A DNA stretch of 64,000 bases, taken from the NCBI GenBank assembly GCA_964566025.1, contig CAZMHF010000002.1, positions 1 to 64,000 of the forward strand. Direction: 5' to 3'. This document shows positions 55,048 to 60,598 of this stretch, piece by piece. Position 1 is the stretch's first letter. The number at the start of each line of letters is the position of its first letter. The DNA comes from RGIG8306 sp964566025. Its GTDB lineage: Bacteria; Bacillota; Clostridia; Lachnospirales; Lachnospiraceae. The notes below the pieces were generated by a model. It was not told where the DNA came from. It was given only the letters and a program-made list of their open reading frames with translations, and searched no databases. The translations under genes and the position numbers were made by a program.

Positions 55048-55479
55048 CTAAAAATTACATTTTGCACTGCCTTTTTCATTTAAGCCATCGGGTGATCCGT
55101 TCCATTTAAAAACAAGTAAGGCATCGCGCAAATCATCCAGAAAGTGTTCTTCCGTACAATACGGAAAAACATTGTCAGTTAAATATTTTTTAGGAATATT
55201 CCAAACAACTGTATCATCGTCTTCAAAACTTATATTGAATTGCACAAAATAGTTCTTATTGTTCCAAATAAAAAGAAATACCTGTTCATCAGGGTACTCT
55301 CTATCACGCCCAGCTTTGCAAAGATAAATGTTTCTTTCCTTATCAACTGTCCAATAAAACCCTAAATCCATTTCAATTTCTTTAACAACCCGTCCCATGC
55401 TGAGAAGCGGCTTTTTAATCCCCCAAGATTTAAACTCCCTCTCTTGTTCGGGCGTCACTCTTTCGTTAATAAATGCCAT
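55048..55479 (-). CDS. Small protein of unknown function, paralog 2 (candidate immunity protein)
   Basis: 143 aa, soluble, acidic, no signal peptide. About 73% identical by eye to the next gene upstream (55546). Conserved blocks are YWTVDKERNIYL, FIWNNKNYFVQF, FEDDDTVVWNIP and FPYCTEEHFLDDLRDALLVF; the variable blocks are at residues 32-42, 54-58 and 125-132. It ends 17 bases before the RTX start, so it is co-transcribed. It is not an HlyC acyltransferase: its catalytic His/Asp pattern is absent. Placed like an immunity or chaperone gene. Confidence 0.8.
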   Translation of the reverse strand: MAFINERVTPEQEREFKSWGIKKPLLSMGRVVKEIEMDLGFYWTVDKERNIYLCKAGRDREYPDEQVFLFIWNNKNYFVQFNISFEDDDTVVWNIPKKYLTDNVFPYCTEEHFLDDLRDALLVFKWNGSPDGLNEKGSAKCNF

Positions 55480-55492
55480 AACATTTCCTTTC

Positions 55493-55506
55493 TCGCCAAA
55501 TGGCGA
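55493..55506 (-). promoter_or_regulatory. Hairpin ahead of the ribosome site (copy 1)
   Basis: TCGCC-AAAT-GGCGA, read on the - strand directly upstream of AAAGGA of the 55048 gene. The same element precedes the paralog at 55546, so it was duplicated along with the gene and may tune translation. Confidence 0.55.
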
Positions 55507-55545
55507 ATAAATATTTTTTATCCAGCGACATATTCAATAGTTCTC

Positions 55546-55977
55546 CTAAAAATTACATTTTGTATTGCCTTTTTCATTTAAGTCATTGGGTTCCCCAAAC
55601 GCTTGAAAAACAAGTAAGGCATCGCGTAAATCATCCAAAAAGTGTTCTTCCGTACAATACGGAAAAACATGATCAATTAAATACTTTTCGGGAATATTCC
55701 AAACAACTGTATCATCGTCTTCAAAACTTCTATAAAATTGCACGATATAGTTTTTATTGTTCCAAATAAAAACGAATACTATTTCATTGGGATATTCTCT
55801 ATCTTGAGCAACTTCTAAAAGATAGATGTTTCTTTCCTTATCCACTGTCCAATTATAAGCTCTACCCATTTCAACTTCTCTCATAACTCGTCCCATACAA
55901 AGAAGAGGCTTTTCAATTCCCCAAGAATTAAACTCCACTTGTTGTTCGGGTGTCAATTTTTCATTAACAAATGCCAT
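55546..55977 (-). CDS. Small protein of unknown function, paralog 1 (candidate immunity protein)
   Basis: 143 aa, same length and layout as the gene at 55048, ending DLNEKGNTKCNF against GLNEKGSAKCNF. Start ATG after AAAGGA. First full gene of the RTX operon. Tandem, diverging copies next to a large secreted protein are typical of immunity genes of polymorphic toxins; a secretion chaperone is the other option. Confidence 0.8.
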   Translation of the reverse strand: MAFVNEKLTPEQQVEFNSWGIEKPLLCMGRVMREVEMGRAYNWTVDKERNIYLLEVAQDREYPNEIVFVFIWNNKNYIVQFYRSFEDDDTVVWNIPEKYLIDHVFPYCTEEHFLDDLRDALLVFQAFGEPNDLNEKGNTKCNF

Positions 55978-55990
55978 AACATTTCCTTTC

Positions 55991-56004
55991 TCGCCAAATG
56001 GCGA
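55991..56004 (-). promoter_or_regulatory. Hairpin ahead of the ribosome site (copy 2)
   Basis: Identical TCGCC-AAAT-GGCGA hairpin and flanks (about 30 bases) as at 55493, upstream of the 55546 gene. Confidence 0.55.
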
Positions 56005-56175
56005 ATAAATGACTGTATCAGAAAACTGAATTGAAATTGCAAAAAAACAGTCAGTACTTTAACGTTACTTTCAAGACTTGTTGGGAAAATACTAAAATCC
56101 CCTAGGCTTTTTAGTTTCTCACGGCATTTTTATTCGATGAATCATCGCACTACAAACCGAACAGATGAAAATACA

Positions 56176-56232
56176 TTAAGTGCTGTCGAGACCGTTGTAT
56201 TGTAAATTTAATCTAAAAACCATTTTTCTCAT
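56176..56232 (-). CDS. 18-codon leader frame of the RTX operon
   Basis: An 18-aa frame (MRKMVFRLNLQYNGLDST) starts about 10 bases after a purine-rich AAGGGGGGTGA ribosome site, itself just below a TATAAT box (56266-56271). It could be a leader peptide that couples translation to operon expression, or only an efficient landing site left by deletion. Confidence 0.35.
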   Translation of the reverse strand: MRKMVFRLNLQYNGLDST

Positions 56233-56599
56233 TAAAAGTTCACCCCCCTTTCCACATAATAAATTATAACATGTATTTGTATTCAATGCCACAATATAAA
56301 TCCATAATTTTCCCCAAAAATTTGACGTAGAAATTCTTCAAACGTTTTTGTGCAAAATGACGAAATAAGTCGTTGTGCGACATTTAGTATAGTTTCAAAG
56401 CAGTAAGTCCTGTGTGAATTACAATTATTATTAGATTTTCATTTGTCCCAACAGGCTTGTCTTATTACATCGAAATCACAAAGGCAAGAGATCCTTTTCA
56501 GAAAACGTACCTGTTTCATTATCAAATAGCTGACTGCTGCTTTTGAGCAGAATAAATATTTGCATACGCACTCCATGAGAATTATAACATAAATATTGT

Positions 56600-56657
56600 T
56601 TTTATGCAGGAATTTGGAATAAACTATAAATTTTCTTGCAATAAACTAATATTTTTA
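56600..56657. repeat. Island direct repeat, right copy
   Basis: Partner of 45296-45353; it again holds two spaced motifs (TTGGAATAAACTA and TTGCAATAAACTA) 22 bases apart. The two copies bracket the complete RTX-immunity-exporter operon. Confidence 0.75.
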
Positions 56658-56775
56658 TTAAAATGGAACCGTCCTACCCTTATAGATCTTTCTTAAATCT
56701 ATCACCGCCCTCCGTGCGGAAATCTCATTTTGAAGAATACCTTTCTCTCCTTTGTCACGAGAATAGCAAGCATAT

Positions 56776-56793
56776 GATGTGTGGACACACATC
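56776..56793. other. Perfect 8-bp palindrome in the mobilisation remnant
   Basis: GATGTGTG-GA-CACACATC. It lies downstream of the relaxase fragment and may be an operator or a part of a transfer origin. Confidence 0.4.
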
Positions 56794-56888
56794 ACCATTT
56801 CGGCAGTTTCAGCACTGCCAAAACTCAGCTTGTTGGTGAAAAATTCTCCAAACCCCTTTGAAGATTACCGCCAAAGCGGGAATAAAAA

Positions 56889-56920
56889 ATTCTCCCACGA
56901 CAACAATCCCGCAGGAGAAT
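56889..56920 (-). terminator. Terminator after the relaxase fragment
   Basis: On the - strand, ATTCTCC pairs with GGGAGAAT around a loop, followed by TTTTTT. It lies 16 bases beyond the stop of the relaxase remnant. Confidence 0.7.
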
Positions 56921-56935
56921 AAATCTTGTAAATAA

Positions 56936-57331
56936 TCATTCAAGTCCATCGTCACGTTTACGGGATTTTTCACGTTCAAATAAATCGTCCTTACCCAAAA
57001 TCATATCGACATTCTGTTTCATTTTCTGCACATCGCCAAAGTCCTTTTTGAGAATTTCATACTCATCATATAAGGTGTTTTTTTCAGAAATAAGCTGATT
57101 TATTTCAGCACGGAGCGGTTTGATAAACGGCGGTTTACCGTCCTTAATATAAGGTTTCAAAGACTGCTCGGCAGCTTTGAAAAGAATAAATTCCGACTCA
57201 TGCTCACGGCGGTATTTTTCTTTCAAAATGACCTTGCTGCCCTTATCCACAACCGGCTTTGTTTTGCGATAAATCTCAATGTCTTTGATAAGAACATCAA
57301 GCTCCTTTATCCGCTTTTGAATCGCTTTCAT
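56936..57331 (-). pseudogene. C-terminal fragment of a conjugative-element relaxase
   Basis: 131 aa matching only the C-terminal region of MobA/VirD2-type relaxases of clostridial conjugative elements: 'IQKRIKELDVLIKDIEIYRKTKPVV', 'EKYRREHESEFILFKAAEQSL', 'PLRAEINQLISEKNTLYDEYEILKKDFGDVQKMKQNVDMILG'. The nuclease domain with its catalytic Tyr/His is missing. The frame stays open upstream only to the hairpin at 57361, where the rest has been lost. Confidence 0.75.
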
Positions 57332-57360
57332 CCGACCATGAACGCTGTCTTTTTTGTATT

Positions 57361-57415
57361 TAACCTCCTAAGGAAGTCCACTGCCTAAGAGGCGGGGGAC
57401 TTCCTTGGGAGGTTA
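57361..57415. repeat. 55-bp near-perfect hairpin element
   Basis: TAACCTCC/GGAGGTTA, AAGGAAGTCC/GGACTTCCTT and GCCT/AGGC stack into a stem with a three-base AAG tip and a symmetric internal loop. It sits exactly where the relaxase frame breaks. It resembles the subterminal hairpins of IS200/IS605-type elements or a small palindromic element; no transposase is present. Confidence 0.6.
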
Positions 57416-57467
57416 AATTTTCTTCTTCTTTTCGGTAAAGCTCATCCTGAAGCAAATTCCTCCCTCC

Positions 57468-58089
57468 TTACTGATTGGTATAAAAAAATGCCGTCGCAAA
57501 TCCTGACGGCGTTATGCTTCTTCTGACTTGACGTAAATTCAGTCCGCATCCTTTATTGTAAACATAACCCTCCGGAAGCTCCGGCAAATCTCTTGCGTTA
57601 ATGCGATCAAACTTTGTTTTCTCATACTCAACAACATTTTTCTGCGGCGTCTTGAAATTCCCCCATAAATACGTCAGCTTCATATATCCATCGCCGTATT
57701 CCCACGGTTGAAATTCAAGTGCGGGATTTCCTAGAAAGAATTTGAGAAATTCTCTCGGATTTTCCAACGCCCAGAATTGCAGAGTTGTTTTCATTGCCGT
57801 CGGTTTTGAAAGTCGATACTGGCATTTCCAGATAATGTGCAGACACCGCTCTACCAGCTTCATTGCTGATTTTAAATCCCGTGATGTCTTGGCATTTGTA
57901 CGTGCAAATGAGAAATGCGTACAGGTTGGGGCGGCAAGTATTCCGTAGACGTTATCAGGCGGCTCGTAGCTGAACACATCATATTCAGGCAGCGTAATAA
58001 GCCGTACATCGTAACCCGCTTCTTTATACGGTTTGCTCCACGATCCCGTACCACCGCATAAATCAAGAATTATTTTTTACTGTTGTCAT
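57468..58089 (-). pseudogene. Cytosine DNA methyltransferase (phage/ICE type), frameshifted near the start
   Basis: The ATG at 58089 (after AGGTGG) opens MTTVKNNS and then stops. Dropping one A from the run of six (58074-58079 region) gives MTTVKIILDLCGGTGSWSKPYKEAGYDV, which joins the long frame ending at 57468. Motif I is DLCGGTGS, motif IV APTCTHFSFA (Cys nucleophile), then ALENPREFLKFFLG, and the end SGFATAFF. Total about 206 aa. It is either a pseudogene or rescued by slippage on the A-tract. Member of the island's accessory load. Confidence 0.75.
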
Positions 58090-58106
58090 TCATTTCCACC
58101 TACAAA

Positions 58107-58140
58107 AAAACGGCTGAATCTATGAAGTTTCAGCCGTTTT
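58107..58140. terminator. Terminator between the two methyltransferase genes
   Basis: AAAACGGCTGAA and TTCAGCCGTTTT form a perfect 12-bp stem with A- and T-runs, so it works in both directions. It ends the gene at 58221 on the - strand. Confidence 0.8.
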
Positions 58141-58220
58141 AATGATTGATAAGTCAATCTGTTCTTTTTTAGTTGGATATATATTCTTCCAATCTGTCGT
58201 TGACTTCTGACTTTGATATA

Positions 58221-58775
58221 TTAGATTTTAAGAGATCTTTCGTATTTTCTCAGTTCTCTGAAAACCAGTTTTTCCGGTAATAAGTTCCGGCAAAAGTAAG
58301 CAGAGCCAAAATGACAGCCTCCTTTGGTAATATCAAAGCGATTGGTATGATACTGTACTCTATTGTCAAAAACGAGCAATTCCAATCCCATTCGGAATAA
58401 CCGAAAACGCCCTTTTGCCTGTAAACTGCTGACCGGAAGGAGCATTGCAAACGATTTTTCCAATTCATACAGACGTTTCAAGACTGCATCCTTTTTCGAG
58501 AACGGAGGATTGCTGATGATAACATCATATTCAGATGGTCCATATTGAAAAAAGTCTAATCCATCCTTTAATGCACTTCGTATAACGCTGTATCCGTTTT
58601 CTGAGAATATTTGATAAAACGCCGACCATTCCTCATCAAACGGACACCAGATTTTCTTATGCTCCGGAATAAATTCAAGCAGAGGAGTCACTGCATAGAA
58701 CGGCGTATAGCATTCGTCACCTTTTGCTGTTCTGTTGGCTTGCAGATATGCTTTATTTATCGGTATTTTTATCAC
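58221..58775 (-). CDS. Small DNA/RNA adenine-type methyltransferase (NPPF motif)
   Basis: 184 aa. Motif IV reads NPPF ('YDVIISNPPFSKKD') and 'WCPFDEEWSAF' stands in the place of motif I, as in short phage and ICE methylases. 'GDECYTPFYAVTPLLEF' is a typical start. The start codon is uncertain: GTG at 58775 overlaps the GGAGG site, and an ATA at the right spacing may replace a lost ATG. It travels with the island. Confidence 0.65.
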   Translation of the reverse strand: MIKIPINKAYLQANRTAKGDECYTPFYAVTPLLEFIPEHKKIWCPFDEEWSAFYQIFSENGYSVIRSALKDGLDFFQYGPSEYDVIISNPPFSKKDAVLKRLYELEKSFAMLLPVSSLQAKGRFRLFRMGLELLVFDNRVQYHTNRFDITKGGCHFGSAYFCRNLLPEKLVFRELRKYERSLKI

Positions 58776-58844
58776 CTCCGAATTTTTACTTAAATTTCTT
58801 TGCGAGATATTGACAAACTCCTTGAAATATGCTTAGGGCATAAA

Positions 58845-58877
58845 AAAATCCTGCATGAACTTCTTCATACAGGACTC
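58845..58877 (-). terminator. Terminator of the Thr-rich lipoprotein gene
   Basis: TCCTG-ATGAA pairs with TTCAT-CAGGA with one mismatch around CTTC; read on the - strand it is followed by TTTTTTT. Right boundary of the island. Confidence 0.75.
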
Positions 58878-58918
58878 AAAATATTTTTTATTTTTCTTAA
58901 AACAATGTCTTCAACGAA

Positions 58919-59266
58919 TTATTCAGCGTCTGTTGTAGCTTCTGTTGTATCTTCTGCTGTATCATCTGCTGTTGTATCTTCTGTTGTTGTATCTTCTGCT
59001 GTTGTATCAGCTGCTGTTGTATCATCTGCTGTACCAGCTTCTGTTGTACCAGCTTCTGTTGTACCAGCTGCTGTTGTGTCATCTGCTGTTGTATCAGCTG
59101 CTGTTGTGTCAGCTTCTTTTGTGTCAGCTTCTGTTGTCTCAGGTGCTTTTGTGCCCTCTGTTGTAGCTTCAGTTGTCTTTTTATCATCTTTCTTTGCACA
59201 ACCAGCAAATGCACTAATAGCTAATACCGATACCATCACTAATGCGATCATTCTTTTTTTCATCAT
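58919..59266 (-). CDS. Thr/Asp/Glu-rich low-complexity lipoprotein
   Basis: 115 aa. Lipoprotein signal with lipobox AFAGC (Cys23), then about 90 residues of TTEA/DTTA/EDTT-type repeats and nothing else. It is an acidic, probably extended, cell-surface spacer. The opposite strand also stays open over this low-complexity part, but only the - strand has a ribosome site (AGGAG). Controlled from a region with a 28-bp palindrome. Confidence 0.75.
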   Translation of the reverse strand: MMKKRMIALVMVSVLAISAFAGCAKKDDKKTTEATTEGTKAPETTEADTKEADTTAADTTADDTTAAGTTEAGTTEAGTADDTTAADTTAEDTTTEDTTADDTAEDTTEATTDAE

Positions 59267-59302
59267 TCATTTCTCCTAAAATATAATTAGTTTTTCCATT
59301 TG

Positions 59303-59330
59303 TGTACACATTTAAAATTAAATATGTACA
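59303..59330. promoter_or_regulatory. 28-bp near-perfect palindrome upstream of the lipoprotein
   Basis: TGTACACATTTAA and TTAAATATGTACA arms (13 bp, one mismatch) around AA. It lies 37 bases upstream of the lipoprotein start codon, where an operator would act. It has no T-run and is too AT-rich to be a terminator. Confidence 0.55.
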
Positions 59331-59366
59331 GTTTATGAACAAACTATGAATATATTTTAGCATACA

Positions 59367-59391
59367 AAAAGGGGTTTGGCAACCCCCTTTT
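59367..59391 (-). terminator. Terminator of the rubrerythrin-sigma operon
   Basis: AAAAGGGG and CCCCTTTT arms around a short loop, with T-runs on the - strand side, 29 bases beyond the gene at 59420. Confidence 0.8.
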
Positions 59392-59419
59392 ATGAATACT
59401 ATGTGTTTTCTTTGTGAAA

Positions 59420-59965
59420 TTATTCTAAAACATCAAGAGCTTGCTTCATATATGCTCTTACTTCGTCTTCGCTTATGCCTAGATAATCGCCAATTTCTAA
59501 TAATGTTGGCTCTCTATCAAGCTTTGTGGCTAATGTGGTTATGGCTTCATTTGTCGCATTGACCATATATGCAATGTGCTTGTCATTCTCATCTAGGTTC
59601 AACTGCTCTGCAACAACATCCTCAAATGCTTCCACTAATGTGCGGTTTAGATGTGTAATAAAGTCACCCTCCGTATACGTATGAACACCTTGCATAATTC
59701 CCAAATTTCCTTCTTGAATTAAGTCTAGTGCCAAAATACCTTGGTCTAAATAATCTTCTAGAACCTCCATCACCAAATATAGATGCCCTTCAATTAATCG
59801 CTCTTTTGCTTTCTCATCACCGTCAAACATCTTGGCAATCAATTCTTCTCTTTCTTTTGCCGTCAATGGCTCTATCTTCGAAAGAGATTCCTCATAAAGC
59901 TCTAAGACACTGATTGCTTCCATGGCTTCGTTATTGTATATAGCATCCATTTCAAATGAATCCAT
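59420..59965 (-). CDS. Sigma-70-like protein lacking region 4
   Basis: 181 aa. 'LIEGHLYLVMEVLEDYLDQGILALDLIQEGNLGIMQGV' is a clear region 2.1-2.2 (core-RNA-polymerase binding). The next part, where 2.3-2.4 would melt and read the -10 box, is degenerate ('FITHLNRTLVEAFEDVV' instead of FSTYATWWIRQ). A region 3 follows (REPTLLEIGDYLGISEDEVRAYMKQAL), and the protein ends without region 4. It could bind RNA polymerase as a modulator. 13 bases after the rubrerythrin gene. Confidence 0.75.
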   Translation of the reverse strand: MDSFEMDAIYNNEAMEAISVLELYEESLSKIEPLTAKEREELIAKMFDGDEKAKERLIEGHLYLVMEVLEDYLDQGILALDLIQEGNLGIMQGVHTYTEGDFITHLNRTLVEAFEDVVAEQLNLDENDKHIAYMVNATNEAITTLATKLDREPTLLEIGDYLGISEDEVRAYMKQALDVLE

Positions 59966-59978
59966 ATAAACGCCCTGC

Positions 59979-60518
59979 CTAATAATTATCTTCTTTTAAT
60001 TGGAAGAATGATTGTGGGTGGTCACATACTGGGCAAATAACTGGTGCCTTTTTGCCGATAGAAATATGTCCACAGTTAATGCACTTCCAAATCGCATCGC
60101 CATCTTTTGAGAATACAAGATCTCCCTCTACATTGGCAAGCAATTTCAAATAGCGCTCTTCATGTTCTTTTTCAACGTTTGCAACCGCTCTGAATTTCTT
60201 CGCGATATCTAAGAAACCTTCTGCCTCTGCCTCTTCAGCAAATGTAGCATACATTTCTGTCCACTCATAGTTTTCGCCTTCAGCTGCTGCTTTAAGGTTT
60301 TCTTGTGTTGTTCCGATACCGTCATGCAATAATTTGTACCACATTTTTGCATGCTCTTTTTCATTGTCCGCTGTCTCTTGGAAGATGTTCGAAATCTGAA
60401 CGAATCCGTCCTTTTTCGCCTTTGAAGCGTAATATGTATATTTGTTACGCGCCATTGATTCTCCTGCGAATGCTTCTAATAAATTCTTTTCCGTCTTGCT
60501 ACCTTTTAATTCTGCCAT
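59979..60518 (-). CDS. rbr: Rubrerythrin
   Basis: 179 aa. The four-helix di-iron domain has E..A...Y motifs (ESMARNKYTYYASKAKKDG, ADNEKEHAKMWYKLL, ANVEKEHEERYLKLL) and the C-terminal rubredoxin site CINCG...CPVCDHPQSFF. Cytosolic peroxide reductase of anaerobes. Promoter at 60554-60582. Confidence 0.95.
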   Translation of the reverse strand: MAELKGSKTEKNLLEAFAGESMARNKYTYYASKAKKDGFVQISNIFQETADNEKEHAKMWYKLLHDGIGTTQENLKAAAEGENYEWTEMYATFAEEAEAEGFLDIAKKFRAVANVEKEHEERYLKLLANVEGDLVFSKDGDAIWKCINCGHISIGKKAPVICPVCDHPQSFFQLKEDNY

Positions 60519-60553
60519 ATCTTATTCCTCCTTTAAAATGAATTTCTGTTTAC

Positions 60554-60582
60554 ATTCTACCACAATCTTTGATGATTAACAA
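60554..60582 (-). promoter_or_regulatory. Promoter of the rubrerythrin gene
   Basis: TTGTTA, a 17-base spacer and TAGAAT, read on the - strand, 36 bases above the start codon. Confidence 0.65.
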
Positions 60583-60598
60583 TGGATTTTGGCCGAAT

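Larger units (their letters stand above)
55978..56935. other. Long non-coding interval of the island
   Basis: 958 bases without a convincing gene. From right to left it holds the terminator of the relaxase fragment (56889-56920), short palindromes (GGCAGT/ACTGCC near 56806-56823; 56776-56793), the island direct repeat (56600-56657), an AT-rich promoter zone with TATAAT on the - strand (56266-56271), a tiny leader frame (56176-56232) and the hairpin at 55991. A CTGCT/AGCAG hairpin lies near 56535-56548. Confidence 0.6.

Noticed and set aside
44823..58800. tRNA-associated integrative element with attachment sites
   Set aside because: No tRNA gene or integrase was found at either edge, so attL/attR cannot be called; only direct repeats inside the island are reported.
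58800..59279. Val/Ala/Ser-rich + strand frame and a Gln-rich - strand frame over the lipoprotein gene
   Set aside because: Both are frame shadows of Thr codon repeats. Only the lipoprotein frame has a signal peptide and ribosome site.
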